Assembly (NCBI GenBank): GCA_907165275.2
Contig: OU015669.1
Span: 9,384,501 to 9,448,500, forward strand
Origin: Zygaena filipendulae
Lineage: Eukaryota; Arthropoda; Insecta; Lepidoptera; Zygaenidae
Direction of reading: 5' to 3'
Length of the DNA stretch: 64,000 nt
The notes beneath the pieces were generated by a model. That model was not told where the DNA came from and ran no database searches. It saw nothing but the letters and a program-made list of their open reading frames with translations. Position numbers and translations under genes: made by a program. This document shows, piece after piece, positions 34,038 to 46,487 of this stretch (its first letter is position 1; each line of letters begins with the position of its first letter).

Positions 34038-35592
34038 CACACATCAAAAGTGTCTAGGGATCAAGTGCATTTTTTGCTATAAAAAGAAACCCAATTAATT
34101 TAAATCTAATCTAATCTTCTGGGCTTGTTGCCTACCTTATTTCCCAAATCTAAATTAACAACTAATCCCCACATTTTGAATAAATTAAGAAAATATTCAT
34201 TTTTTGTAAGATGTGAGAAATTGAACCAATTCCAAGTCGACAATAAAATTGCAAAAAAGGCAAAGACAGGGGTTTTTTAAACTTTTATTGTAATTAATAA
34301 ACAAATTAAAATAATCTGTGTTCCTTCCATTGACACGAATCACACATTCGCATCGATTTGGTATGCTTAAAATCAGTTCATCAAAATCACTTTGAGGAAT
34401 GGCCACCCACGTTCTTTGTAAGAAGTCAAAAAGTTGTTGTGGGGTATTTACGGCGTCCATACTCGGCAGAGCTCTTCTTTGGAGTATAACCCATGCGTGC
34501 TCAGTAGGATTTAAGTCTGGTGATTGAGCAGGCCACGGCAGGACGTTGATATCAGCATTGGCAAGAGTGCGTGTTACGACTCCAGCAGTGTGTGGACGTG
34601 CATTGTCGTGCATAAGTTGAAACGAATCACCCAACTGGCTTCGCAAAGGGATGATTACATCTGATACAATACTTGTCGCATAAATTCGAGCATTAAGGTT
34701 GCCCCTGATCCAAATGAGATCGGTTCTTCCACCGATCTTAATACCCGCTAAAACCATCATTGTTCCCCCTCCATATGGATGAACTTCCTAACAGAATTTC
34801 AATCGTTCTTGACGTCCAGGGCTTCTCCAAACTAATGTACGTCTTGTATCCGGCCTCATACCGAAACGAGATTCCTCGGAAAAGCAAACACCACGCTAGT
34901 CTTCTTCCTCCTAATTACTGTCTTCGCGAGCCCATTGTAAACGGGCTGTACGATTGCGGGACGCTATTGGTGGAACTCTCAGAGGCCTTCAGGATCGCAG
35001 ACCCACTTCTCTTAAACGATTACGTATGGTTTGATCGCTTATCAGTAAGCCTGAAGCGCTGTGGAGCCTCGTAGTTATCGTCATGGCGGTCATAGTACGA
35101 TTTCTTCGCGCTGTATTCTGGATATACCGGTCGTGTCTTCGAGTGGTGATACGAGTTCGCCCTCCATGTCGCTCGGCCACACTGCCCGTGATGCGATAGC
35201 GTGTCCATAGGCGGCGGCGGCAGAGCGTCAGCTCTGCCTTGTCCCAACAGCAGTAGCCATAGGGCGTTGCCTGGTGCCAGCTTCCAACATTCCAACGGCT
35301 CTCAGCATCTCTTGTCTAGGCAAGTGGTGTCATCGCTCCATACCGATGCAATTTTTTTCAGTTACGATGCAGAAATTGTAATGTTTTTGTAAAACCGCCG
35401 TCACACGCTTTTAAAGGGATTTTTAATGACAGTTATTTTTAAAAGTTTAAACAAAATTTGAATAAAATTCTTTATTGAAATGGTGAAATTCAATAAAAAA
35501 TTTCAAAAAGGATCCAGAAAAGTTACAATAATAATCCCAATTGGCGGCAATTCTCTAAAATGCACTTGATCCCTAGACATTTTTGATGTGTG
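34038..35592 (-). mobile_element. Complete Tc1-like DNA transposon, 1555 bp
   Basis: Terminal inverted repeats of about 36 bp begin CACACATCAAAARTGTCTAG; the two arms differ at one base. TA flanks both ends (34036-34037, 35593-35594), the Tc1/mariner target duplication. The single transposase gene fills the inside on the minus strand but is broken. Length matches autonomous Tc1 elements, so the copy was once full-length. Confidence 0.92.
34197..35310 (-). pseudogene. Tc1-like DD34E transposase, disabled
   Basis: The C-terminal 187 residues are open (34197-34760) and carry HDNARPHTA, then 34 residues later the E of SPDLNPTEHAW, the second and third catalytic residues. Upstream pieces are recognisable in other frames: AVGMLEAGTRQRP (N-terminal helix-turn-helix), RYRITGSVAERHGGRTRIT and QTIRNRLREVGLRS. 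Defects seen are a stop after RQERLKFC at about 34785, frameshifts between the N-terminal pieces, and SEESRFG where family members have SDESRFG, so the first catalytic Asp is Glu. The protein cannot be made as a whole. Confidence 0.9.
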
Positions 35593-35599
35593 TAAATAA

Positions 35600-36026
35600 T
35601 TATTTCTAGAGGTATTAAGTAGGTAGGTATTTCATTTATATATCACATTTTCACTACGACCAATTTTGCCCCAGCAGTAGGTAAGCGCAAGTGAAAACAT
35701 CTTTCGTTTTCCAATAACAACGTTACAGTTAAACCAATTGTATGCGAAGCAAATGTGCCGTGAAATTCCCGGGGCGCGGTGCACGGTGGCCGCCGTGGCT
35801 GCGTGACGCGCCACCGAATGCAATATGTCTGCAATCCAGAATGATGCGGGCTCCTGCACTATAGCACTCCGCCTGTAATGGACTAGGAACTACCGCTAAC
35901 TATTCCAATTGAATACTTTCGGTTTGAGGATAGAATCTGTTTTTCTATACCATTATGGAATAATACGCATGTCGTTTAAAACAAAATTTTAAATTACAAT
36001 TAATTAATTATTTTTTATTTTTTTAA
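35600..36026. other. Unassigned sequence right of the Tc1-like element
   Basis: A GC-rich patch around 35760-35820 (CGCGGTGCACGGTGGCCGCC) stands out in AT-rich DNA. The two short open frames over it (35632-35859, 35643-35834) show no recognisable domain. Confidence 0.4.
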
Positions 36027-36478
36027 TACAGGGTGCCAGAAAACCTCCGCCATATCCGAAACTATAATATTCCCTACACCGATATAAACATTTTAGACGT
36101 GGAAATTCAGCTGGGAAATTAACGGTTTTCAAGATATTAAGCCTCAAAGTTTCGTTAATTTTGTTCTACTTATTGCATATTTTTGTAGTTTATCACGTGA
36201 CCAATATTTTTTCTACAGTAACTTGGTATTTATTGTGTAAGTAGTTATACTGTATTGTAGATTTGCGAGTACATTGCGCGCTGTGAATTTTTACTTAACC
36301 TAAAAATAAAATTACATTTCCCAATAATATTTTTACTGCAGATTGCAGGATAACTTAAATTACTTTTTAGGTATATGGTTTTTTATTATTCATTATTAGT
36401 ATTGGTTTTATGTTATTATTACTTTTTATTTTACATGGATTCCTAGCGGTTATGTCGCCGGTCTTTTTACACCCTGTA
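36027..36478. mobile_element. Candidate MITE family F with short CAGGGTG ends
   Basis: TACAGGGTG at the left and CACCCTGTA at the right, with TA on both sides, about 450 bp apart. The ends are short, so this call is tentative. No coding potential inside. Confidence 0.5.
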
Positions 36479-36767
36479 TAGTTATATCTATACAAAATTA
36501 CAATTGGTACCTGTACCTTTTATCCAGTTTCAATAACGGAACACGTCACCTTAATTAAATAGCTCGCCTCTTGTCGACGTTTGATTTCCAGACATTATGC
36601 CTAAACAAATTTTCTTACCCAGTTTGTCATTAATTTTGAAATTTTTTAATTAAAATGTGCAAAATAAGGGAGAAAAATTCAACATACTAGTCATAATAAT
36701 AAATTTTCTTTTATTAAAAAATATACCTACCTACATTTAATAGTACGAATCAATGTAAAAACTCTTA

Positions 36768-37004
36768 CGGCCGCACTCAGAGTCGACTTTAATGATTACT
36801 TAGTTAAGTATAGATTTTTAAAACAAAACTGCCGCAATCAGAGACGTTCAGTAAATTAATCTTAATTGGCATTTAATGAGATGTAACTTAATTAGTTAAA
36901 TGCTAATTAACATTAATTTATTAAATTTGTCTGATCGCGGCAGTTTTGTTTTAAAAATCTATACTTAACTAAGTAATCATTAAAGTCGACTCTGAGTGCG
37001 GCGG
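36768..37004. mobile_element. Palindromic MITE (family P), 237 bp
   Basis: TTA at 36765-36767 and 37005-37007 flank the element. The arms are almost exact inverses, CGGCCGCACTCAGAGTCG at the left. Same length as the intronic copy at 19319. Confidence 0.85.
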
Positions 37005-37009
37005 TTAGT

Positions 37010-38668
37010 CTAAGTATAGGTCAGTAATTAGGGTGTTCTGGTAATATTTTTCATTATTTTTTAACATTATAATTAAATCACACTGATTTTCAACTAACAT
37101 GTAGTGAAGCGCAAACATTCAAAGTGATTCGGTATTCGGGACACGGAACTTGATGAAAAGCGGATGCGACCCCTGTTAATGCAATAACCCCAAACTACAC
37201 TATTTTGTATAATCGAGGGTGATTCTTAACGTCACTCTCAACACTAAATTTTTTTTTTTTTTTTCATGAAGTTGGAACAAAAATTTAATTTTCAAAATTT
37301 AAATAAGTTTCAGTATGTATAAATTGCAAATTCGAGTAAATAAAGCTGATGGTTTTAATCGAAAAAACGGTTCTTTTTGAGGATATTTTGCGTTCTGTAT
37401 CTAATAGATAGTAAGTGGGTACCTAAATAAGAAAATATTATGAGTAAACCAGCCTTTATCTACTAGAAGCGATCCAATAGCGAGTGTGGTCTCTCACACA
37501 GCACTGAGTGCATTTTCTATAGGTATAACACTGCATTCAGTGCATGCAGAGCCATGTAATCTCACTATCAGGCGTGGTGAAATCAGCTTATTAGGTCTTG
37601 AAAGTTACATGCGTTTCGCGCATCATTCGATTGTTTTATGCTGATTTTTGAACGGAAATTTTGAATGAAAGTAACGTTCTATCTCTATGTGAGGTCATTA
37701 AAACTCTTGATTATGCTAAAATTGCATTTCCTACTTAAGTTTCGTCAAATTAACGTTTGTGAACCTTGATTTTCAAAATAAATAAAAATAAATGAAATAA
37801 AATATGATTTCAGTTTGTTTAACCGGTTTTAGATTAAGAAGACCGAAGATGGCAGGAAACCGATCGATTATCGATCGAGCTATTTTTAAACGATATTTCC
37901 AAAACTAAACCGATAAATGTAATTTGTTTTTGTATTTCTTAAGATCCCGACGTTCGTTAGGTTCTTAACATTATCTTTTAAATAAGTGTTGAATAATAAT
38001 TAATTAATGCGATAAGAAATTGCTTAATATATTCCTAAAATATTTGACATTTTAATGTCGGTTGCTATATAATATCGCTAAGAAATAGTGTGTTTAGTTT
38101 AGTTTAGTTTGCGTCTAAATAGATTTACCACCATTAACGTGACGTGTTGTTTTGAAATTACGTTACGTGTCTTGTCTTTGGATTGTACCTAATAAAATTA
38201 AAAGTTTCAACAAACTTGTACGTACATTCTCACAAGTTTATGGGATTAAGGAAAGTGATTTTTTAAACATGGCCTCCACTCTTTTTATTTAGACGATAGA
38301 AGAATCATTGAAAGAAGAAAACTTGGGCTCATTAAACTAAATTTTATTTACGGGGATAAGTGAAATTCACATTGTAATATATGTAAAGGAAGCAAACACA
38401 ATTATCCTGGCAAAGGTTTTTCAGCAGAAGCGACACCAATTAATGTGCACACCTTTGCCTTACTTTTTGATGCGCGAAATTTCTTTTTTCAACCTCGTGA
38501 CTCTTTGTCGATAGCAAAATACATAACGATGTAAGAAATAATTAGGGAATTGGGAATACGATGTTGGCACATATACAGCCTTTGACATTTAATATTATTA
38601 TCATAGCTTTTTCTCTTAATATAAGCGTTGTGTACAGATAGTGGTGCAAACTGATGATGATTATCTCT
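37010..38668. other. Intergenic DNA, nothing recognised
   Basis: AT-rich sequence without long open frames or repeats shared with the rest of the window. Confidence 0.55.
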
Positions 38669-38670
38669 AA

Positions 38671-38880
38671 CTAGCTGTCCCCTGCGGTTTCACCTGCGGT
38701 CATTTCAGAGTTCCCGTAAGATTTCCAAGATAAAAAGTACCATTTTTCACTCAGAACTACCGTAGCTTCCTATAAGTGAAATAATTTTCAAAATCGGTTC
38801 AGTAGATCCAGAGATTCCCCCCTACAATGCGACGTCAAATACTCACAAACTTTTTGTTACAATTTTGCATTTATTAAGGT
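38671..38880 (-). mobile_element. Lep1-like Helitron, CTACCGTAGCTTCC subtype
   Basis: CTAGCTGTCCCCTGCGG, TCCTATAAGTGAAATAATTT and TTTGCATTTATTAAGG. It shares its middle with 17012-17234. Confidence 0.7.
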
Positions 38881-38959
38881 TTGCACTATGTTTTGTACCT
38901 TATAAATAAATATTTTCCATGTCTATAAAACACCCCGTTGGTATATTAATGAGGAAAAC

Positions 38960-39020
38960 TTACTGCTACGCCAAGTGTCGCGGGTTCGACTCCCGCATCG
39001 AAGTAAACATTTATTTCATG
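38960..39020 (+). repeat. SINE-like scrap with a tRNA B-box
   Basis: GGTTCGACTCC at 38983-38993 fits the internal RNA polymerase III B-box. The context CGCGGGTTCGACTCCCGCAT followed by AAACATTTATTTCATGTGA is repeated in part at 43918-43965 and 63195-63230. No cloverleaf is present, so it is not a tRNA gene. Confidence 0.5.
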
Positions 39021-39222
39021 TGACGGAAATTCGTGTAAAGTATACCTATATAATTTATCAGGTATTCCAAGCTCTGTTCATTTTGAAACAAGGCATTATT
39101 ACATACTATTTGTTCTCCGCAGTTTCACCCACGCTAATTTAAAAAAACCTCATGTCCTTCGCAAAATTTCATGATGATCGGTTGAGTAGTTAAGCCGTAA
39201 AACACATTTATAATAATGAGGA

Positions 39223-39418
39223 CTAGCTGTTCCTCGCATTTTCACCCGGGTTAATTTCGGAGTTCCCGCGGGAATTCCCGGATAAAAATTACTATATGTC
39301 CTTTTCTGCACGTGTATGCATTTCATGATGATCGGTGGAGCAGTCAAGACGTGAAAACGTAACAAACAAACAAACAAACTCTCATTCTCATTTATAACTA
39401 TAAGGATGGATAAGGATA
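39223..39418 (-). mobile_element. Lep1-like Helitron
   Basis: CTAGCTGTTCCTCGC, TCGGAGTTCCCGCGGGAATT, GATGATCGGTGGAGCAGTCA and CTCATTTATAACTATAAGGA. A second, headless fragment precedes it at about 39113-39215. Confidence 0.72.
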
Positions 39419-39439
39419 CTGAAATGACGTGTTTGGACA

Positions 39440-41310
39440 ACACTAGTCTTAACTGGCGTCATGCGGCTTTCTGTAAAAGGTTATAAGCGCATCAGCCTTC
39501 TCTAAGGATATTACGGACTTCCGGCCTAAATAGAGCATTATACATTAATAAAAACATTACCTGCAAGCACGAGAGGGGAAAAATGCAATAATGCAACGTC
39601 ATAACATTACCCTGACTCCAGATATTGTTATAACATGGGTCGGTAGGTACACTTGCGTTATGTTTTAGAAGCAACTATATAGTACCTACATGTCAACAGA
39701 TTAATAAAGTCCTTTCCATACTAATATTATGTATAATAAATGTGAAAGTAACTCTGTCCGTCTATATGTTTTTCACACCTTAACTACTCAATAAATTGAT
39801 GAATTGGTCATTCATATTATAATAAAAGATGGTAAAGAGAAATTTTTGTAAAAAAATAGTAGGAACGTGTCAAAAAAAATGGATTCGAGTTGATACCGTT
39901 CTAATAGCAATCAAAAAACTAGTTATTAAGGCGAAATCATTAACTTTAATCACAAAATGTTGACATATCGGTTATCTTCCAAAAGCAATCCAATGTGATT
40001 GCGCGGTGAGCTTTTATGATATTGTACGATTCATTTTTTACGTAAGCATTGACTGAAGTTCTGTCATGCCTTGTGAAGTTTTATCGCCGAGAATCATTTG
40101 TGAACCAGTCCAAGACCCTAGCATTAGCGGAAATATTTAAACAACGATTTATACTCACAAAAAAAATTGGGACGTTGCATTGGGCATTTTGGGGATGGGG
40201 GAAAAAACACTGCAATCGAGTGACTGTGTTATTTATACAAGTTTTCACAGCGATGGCATATAGGTGTTATCAAAAAAGGTATCAAAGAAGTTTGTTAAGT
40301 TAAAAGTTGTCACTTCTCAATATGACCTAATATGTAATTAATATATTATTTTCTCTGTGCTTAGATCGCACCCAGTTCTTGTGCGTATTAGAGCACAGCC
40401 TTCTCTTGCAGTTACAGAGTTCTTTGAAGTGAAAACTTCTAGTACCGTTCCGATATGAAACTCAATGAAACGAAAAAGCCACACTAAAAGAGACAAACAT
40501 TTACATCTATAGAATTTAGCTTGCGCGAGAGTGAGATAGAATCTTTTCAGTGTTTCTTATTATCTCCATTTTCTGGAGGTTTCCCTTGTTGCCGCGTGTT
40601 ATCTGCACACATGCTTTTATTTTACGTGTCACATGTTCAGGTTAGTAAAAGCTAAGAATCAAAGCTTATTACGACGAATTCCTGTTACCATATCTGTTTA
40701 GCTTTTTGTCACCGTAATTGCTTGTAGTTGCCCTCGGGTATATTGTATATAGATAAAAACTATTTAGCATAACTCTCCGTAATCGACTGTATCAGATAAA
40801 AGTGGATGTTTGCGCAAGATATCAACACGAGTGCTATCCATCAAATGTAATAGGATTATCTATCCGGGGCTTTTCGATGTTTGAACTTGAGCAGCATCAT
40901 TATTGTCGTTGACTTTGACATTTGAAATTATTATGAGCCCCGTTTATCTACTTTGAGCACGAGAAAATGTGTTTTTTATAGTAACTTAGATAATAAAACA
41001 GTACATCATCATTCATCATTCTAAAACAAGTTTTTGAAATTAAAGTTCTTTGGGTACGCAATGAAAAAAGTAGAGACATGTAGGTCAATAACCGTTTTGA
41101 CCGCCTTTGAAAAATTCGTATTCAGTTAACATATTATGTAGTTCAGTAGTTAAATAACTATGTTTCATAGTTAGGCATTCGTAGTTAGTTTCGTAGTAAA
41201 AATAATTTGTTTGTATTTATTTATTAAAACAGATTAATTTATACCTGTATTTCCTAAATTCTATAGAAAGGTTCATTATATTAAATTAAATCATTTATAC
41301 AAAGTCATCC
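39440..41310. other. Intergenic DNA, nothing recognised
   Basis: No coding signal. The open frame at 40049-40303 begins with a plausible run but has no known motif and unbiased codons. Confidence 0.5.
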
Positions 41311-41324
41311 CATCCCCATTCCAG

Positions 41325-41435
41325 GTCGGCAACGCACCTGCATGCCTTCTGGTGTTGCAGATGTCTATGGGCGGCGGTGATCACTTACCATCAGGTGTAC
41401 CACTTGCTCGTTTGCCCCCTATGACATAAAAAAAA
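41325..41435 (+). repeat. Retroelement 3' end, CATGCCTTCTGGTGTTGCAG family
   Basis: GGTCGGCAACGCACCTGCAT, GCAGATGTCTATGGGCGGCG, GATCACTTACCATCAGGTG and TTTGCCCCCTATGACATAAA followed by an A-run. The A-tail fits a retrotransposed SINE or LINE end. Relatives lie at 43528-43635, 43705-43765 and 55490-55563. Confidence 0.7.
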
Positions 41436-41645
41436 GATATTGAATGAAATCCGAAAAAATAACTTCGTTTTTTAAATGTCATTACATTCTAATGGTGTTA
41501 TAAACGCATTATCAAAGAGTAATACTATTACGATAGGCTATCTGAAGAGGGATGATCGCTTATTAAGCTTTGCACTTAACAATACACAAAAGATGTTTTA
41601 TCTATTATAAAACACTAACACAATCTATTTAAGAGTAAGTATTCA

Positions 41646-41964
41646 CAATAGGGATGTGGACTACTTTTGAAAATCAAAATTCTAATAAGTCCGTCAGTTA
41701 GAAAAAAAAAAAACAATAGACACGTATTTTTTGCTTTTAAAAATAAATTAAAATATACAGAGATAAAGCGCATTAAAGTTTAGGGTGAGGGGGTCGTGAC
41801 GTCAAAACCGCCATACAAACTGTCAGAATAGTGACGTCACGCGAAATTTCAACTCAATATATCGCCGTTATTTTTTGATTACGTAAAAAAAGAAAAAATA
41901 CGTGTCCAATATTTTTTAATAATCTACAAGACGGACTAAAAAAAATTAGTCAACATGCCCATTG
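41646..41964. mobile_element. CRE-bearing MITE (family A), full copy
   Basis: Ends are CAATAGGGATGTGGACTA and TAGTCAACATGCCCATTG. Two TGACGTCA sites are intact. Confidence 0.82.
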
Positions 41965-42409
41965 AGAGATTTTCAAACGTTCAGCTGCTATACGGTAAAA
42001 CAAAGTAATTACAGCGGAATAAATTTTATTTAGGAGGAGAAAAAAACCGGAAATCGCTTCATTTAAAACACACCTTCCACAGTTTAATGATATTCTTAAT
42101 TTTAATTTCTCTAAAATTAAAGCCTTTTTGATGGTTGTGAGTATGTAGGAACGTCCGTTAGGCGTGAGAAGTACCAAAAATACAAAAAAGCTCATTTTGA
42201 AAAAAAAAATGACAGTTGATTTGTTTTTCCGTAGGGCAGCCGCGTTGATGAAAAGGAAAGACATAATATCATGTAACTTTATTTTGGGAACATTTCTCGA
42301 CTTTTAGACCACACTTTTAACACGAATAATAATTGTGTGTGTGAATAATCTATACACACAATAAAATTGTAACAGGTCGATGTCTACACATGGGAGATAA
42401 ATAAGAAAA

Positions 42410-42505
42410 AAGAACAGTACAGAAAAGGACATAGGGTACTTTTTATCCTGGAATTCCCGCGGGAACTCCGAAATTACGGCGGGTAAAACCGCGGGGCACA
42501 GCTAG
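42410..42505 (+). mobile_element. Helitron fragment, CTAG half
   Basis: AAAAGGACATAGGGTACTTT through GGGGCACAGCTAG; the 5' half is missing. Confidence 0.68.
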
Positions 42506-42569
42506 TACGTAATGTACCCAATATATTTTTTTGTTATGTTAAGACTTCCTGATTATTTTACAGTACCTA

Positions 42570-42909
42570 TACAACGTGTTAATGAATTAACTGAAAACAC
42601 TCCATTTAAAAAAATAAACAATAATATGATTAAAATATATTTTATGTCGAAAAAATTCATACTTTAAAACTTATTCAACATTCGGAGGTGACCTATCTAC
42701 GAAATTCCAAGCGCTACGCCCGCGCCTACCGGTTCGAATTTTTTTGCGGCGGGCGGCGTACGCGCCATATATTCTATTATAAATAATTTAGACATGGGCT
42801 AGTAAAAATGAAAAAATATAACCTATATTAAAACAAAGTGCGATCGATTCACTAGTTGATTCTGAGCAAACTACTTTCTAGTTTTCAGTTAATTCATTAA
42901 CACGTTGTA
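42570..42909. mobile_element. MITE family C, TA-flanked, 340 bp
   Basis: Same ends as the 1217 copy, with TA at 42568-42569 and 42910-42911. The copies differ by a few substitutions and short indels. Confidence 0.82.
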
Positions 42910-43527
42910 TATTTTATTTAAATACTGTAACTATTGGTTGAATGTTTGTTTCCTTCTAATTAGGGTGAGTATTGTTTTTCCGAGGGGTATATTGTCTTCT
43001 ATTTTTATATTTTTCGTAACAAGAATAAAATAGAACAATGATGTTGTTGTTTCAGTAATGAGTAAATATCTTTTAACCATTATTTTTTATATTTAACAAT
43101 ATACCTATTCTGTTATAACAATGAACAGTTATGTAAACCTTATTAAATCCGTAGAAATATCATAAGTTCATACCTTAAACTCAAAGGGGTAGGCAGAGAT
43201 ATGATTATAGAGTCAGTCTCATAGTAAAAGAGTCACAACCCAAAAATCGGGTATAAAAAATAAATTAGTGTGAGTAGGTATAACAACTATTTACTCTACA
43301 TAAGAGATAAATTTAAGTTTCATAAATTCGCTTATTAAATAGAATGGTTATAAAAACTGGAGATGAGAAAATTTTCGCCGTAATAGAGGAGTTAAAGTCA
43401 CTTTTTATTACGAAGATCGCGGTCAAAGATAGAAAACTATGTTGTGATAGTGAATATACCTACTTATATTGTACTAGGTTATTGAACCGAGACGGTGTTT
43501 TCAAACTGCATTTTATTTTTAATGTCA

Positions 43528-43855
43528 TAGGGGGAAACGGGCAAGTGGTACACCTGATGGTAAGTGATTACCGCCGCCCATAGACATCTGCAACACCAGA
43601 AGGCATGCAGGTGCGTTGCCGACCTGGAATGGGAATGGGAACTGGCTTTCAAGTGGGGCTGCCGGAACACACCGTTAGGTGCTTGGCGACAGATTTGCAA
43701 CTTGAATTACCACCGCCCATAGACATCTGCAACACCAGAAGGCATGCAGGTGCGTTGCCGACCTGGAATAGGGACGGGAACACACCGTTAGGTGCTTGGC
43801 GACAGATTTGCAACTTGGAGGTGGTAGCTAGCCAGCCGGGCACTAGAGAGCGCCC
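43528..43855 (-). repeat. Same retroelement end, inverted, with an internal duplication
   Basis: The block CCGCCCATAGACATCTGCAA starts at 43574 and again at 43713, 139 bp later. CACACCGTTAGGTGCTTGGC is also present twice, with an offset of about 114 bp. The second copy therefore lacks about 25 bp. Three overlapping open frames here are shadows of the repeat. Confidence 0.7.
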
Positions 43856-44459
43856 TACCACCTTGCATTAAACATGAATATTCTGCATAATATCACGTTA
43901 AAAGCAAATGACTGTAACACAGGTGTCGCAGGTTCGATTCCCACGTCAGAGTAAACATTCATATAAATCTAAGTCGGGTGTTTAGTACGAATTTACAAAA
44001 AAGATATAAAATTATGTCAGTTGTCTGGTACCCATACTCGTAGGGCAAACTCTTCTTAAGTTGGGAACATAGGTGGCGTTGTGTCCAAGCCAAGCATTTA
44101 TATTATGACGTCAAAAAATAAATGTATTACCTACACTCTACAGTTAAGTTAATAAATAAAAAGATATACGAACTAAACTGAATAAATTTTGAAGAAAAAC
44201 GTAAAGTCTAGACGAAACGTCGCTCAAATGGAAATCAAATGATACCGATTTAAACAAATCACAAAGCAAAAACTATTTTATCTTCAACATGTGATAGATA
44301 TGTGGGAAAAATTCAGCAGCACAAAAAGTGCAAAATAGCATATCTAATACATATAAATAAAATTGGAGCGTATATTTGTAATTCCAAATTATCAGCTGTT
44401 CACTTAATGCATATAACCTATGAAAGTATACACCGTACCTACTTACATAAAATTTTTTT

Positions 44460-44929
44460 TTTTTTTTTATTTTTGTCTGTCTGTCTGTCTGTGTGTTCCG
44501 GCAAATCTCTGAAACCGCTGGACCGCTTTTAACGGGACTTCCGCTGGCAGATAGCTGATGTCATAAGAAGTAACTTAGTCTACGTTTATTATAGAAAAAA
44601 AGATTCCTGCGGGAATTCCGAAACTCACGTGAATGAAACTGCGGGGCACAGCTAGTATAAAATAAATGTGTAATTTTTCCAGAAAGCTTATCGAGTCAAA
44701 GTAATCTACCTATACATGTAAAATCCTTTGTCCTGAATGACTGATGGATCAACGTACAGCCTAAACCGCTGATCGTAGAGACCTGAAACTTGGAGGGTGT
44801 GTTCTTTGTATGACGTAGGCATCCGATAAGAAAGGATTTTTGAAAATTCAACCCGTAAGGGAATAAAAAGGGGAACAATTCCGCGGGAACTTCAAAATCA
44901 TCGTGGGTGAATCCGTGCGGGACAGCTAG
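44460..44929 (+). mobile_element. Two adjacent Helitron copies of different subtypes
   Basis: The first ends GGGGCACAGCTAG at 44655 and starts near a (GTCT)n run at 44476-44491. The second ends GGGACAGCTAG at 44929 and contains AGACCTGAAACTTGGAGGG. Confidence 0.7.
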
Positions 44930-45321
44930 TCTTTTTTATAATTTTTTTATTTTATATATCGTGAGTGGATAAATAGTTGTAGGATAACATTACAATAAAA
45001 CTAAACCTACATAATATTATGTTAGAGTTACCAAATACCAGTAAACAAATAAACTCTTTTTGTTATTTTATAAATTACCGTCTTATTATTTTATGTGTAA
45101 CAAGACTAATAAGGCAGTGTAGTCTGTGACCGAATCAAAGTTTACAACACCCACATTTAATAGCCGCAGTCGGTTAAAACCTCTCGAGAACGCTAGTCGT
45201 TGACGACACGAAGTTAACAACATTTTTAATTGTCCCCTCCACTTAGTGAAAGGTTACGCTGTTAAATTCTAGGTTTATTCGTATTTTACTGCTTAAAAGT
45301 ACCTATATAGCCTATATAATA

Positions 45322-45850
45322 GGGCCTTTATTCACTACGACCATTACGCGTCGTGTATATAAGGCCCTTAAATTGCTTTTCCTTCGTGTTCAAAGAAGTT
45401 TCACTTTAGAAAAATACATTCACAACGTATTTACAAGAATACAACGTGTTAATGAATTAACTGAAAACTAGAAAGTAGACTAGAATCGACTAGCGAATCG
45501 ATTGCACTATGTTTTAATATAGGTTATATTTTTTCATTTTTACTAGCCCATGTCTAAATTATCGTACGCGCGTACGCCGCCCGCCGCAAAAAAATTCGAA
45601 CCGGTAGCGCGGGCGTAGCTCTTGGAATTTCGTAGATAGGTCACTTCCAAACTAATGTTGAATAACTTTTAAAGTATAATTTTTTTCTACATAAAATATA
45701 TTTTAATCATATTATTGTTTATTTTATTAAATGGGGTGTATCAGGTTTTCAGTTAATTCATTAACACGTAGTATAAGTTTCTTATATTTTTGCATGTGGA
45801 GTTTTTGGGATTGGGCAAGGAATGTTGTTGGTCATAGTGAATAAAGGCCC
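45322..45850. mobile_element. GGGCCC-ended MITE interrupted by MITE C
   Basis: GGGCCTTTATTCACTACGAC at the left pairs with GTCATAGTGAATAAAGGCCC at the right. MITE C occupies 45440-45773, so the host element was about 195 bp. Confidence 0.8.
45440..45773. mobile_element. MITE family C, inserted inside another MITE
   Basis: Opposite orientation to the 1217 and 42570 copies. It lies inside the GGGCCC-ended element 45322-45850, so it is the younger insertion. Confidence 0.8.
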
Positions 45851-45982
45851 AGGACACTCACTAAGTACTACATGGTACTACTATAAAAATAGTAACTGTA
45901 ACTTGTAAACTAACGATCATATTTTCATGAAGTTTTGATACAAACAATTTGTTCCGAAACGGTTCTGTGTTTGCAACTTTTA

Positions 45983-46217
45983 CGGCCGCACTCAGAGTCG
46001 ACTTTAATGATTACTTAGTTAAGTATGGATTTTTAAAACAAAACTGCCGCAATCAGAGACGTTCAGTAAATTAATGTTAATTGGCATTTAATGAGACGTA
46101 ACTTAATTATTAGATGCCAATTAACATTAATTTATTAAACTTGTCTGATTGCGGCAGTTTTGTTTTAAAAATCTATACTTAACTAAGTATCATTAAAGTC
46201 AACTCCGAGTGTGGCGG
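45983..46217. mobile_element. Palindromic MITE (family P), 235 bp
   Basis: TTA at 45980-45982 and 46218-46220. The right end has drifted to CCGAGTGTGGCGG. Confidence 0.83.
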
Positions 46218-46332
46218 TTAAAGTCATACATATGTGGATTTTTTTATACCTACCATGTGAGCATGAGAGTGTAAGGTCAAACGAGGAACATTGAATGAGG
46301 GTTCGTTCGAGGGTATTATGCGATGCTCGTTC

Positions 46333-46487
46333 TAGCTGTTCCCCCGCGGTAGTTTCGGAGTTCCCGCGAGAATTCCGGATGTACCCCTGTCAACGTGCAT
46401 GCAAAATTTCGTGATGGTCGGTTGAGCCGTTAAGGCGTGAAAGCGTAACAAACAAACAAACTCTCGCATTTATAATATTAGTAAGGA
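46333..46487 (-). mobile_element. Lep1-like Helitron, short
   Basis: CTAGCTGTTCCCCCGCGG with a deletion of the usual TTTCACCCGC, then GTTGAGCCGTTAAGGCGTGA and CGCATTTATAATATTAGTAA. Confidence 0.7.

Noticed and set aside
38981..39000. tRNA gene suggested by GGTTCGACTCC
   Set aside because: Only the B-box is present; no acceptor stem, D-arm or anticodon arm can be drawn, and similar scraps recur in other repeats.
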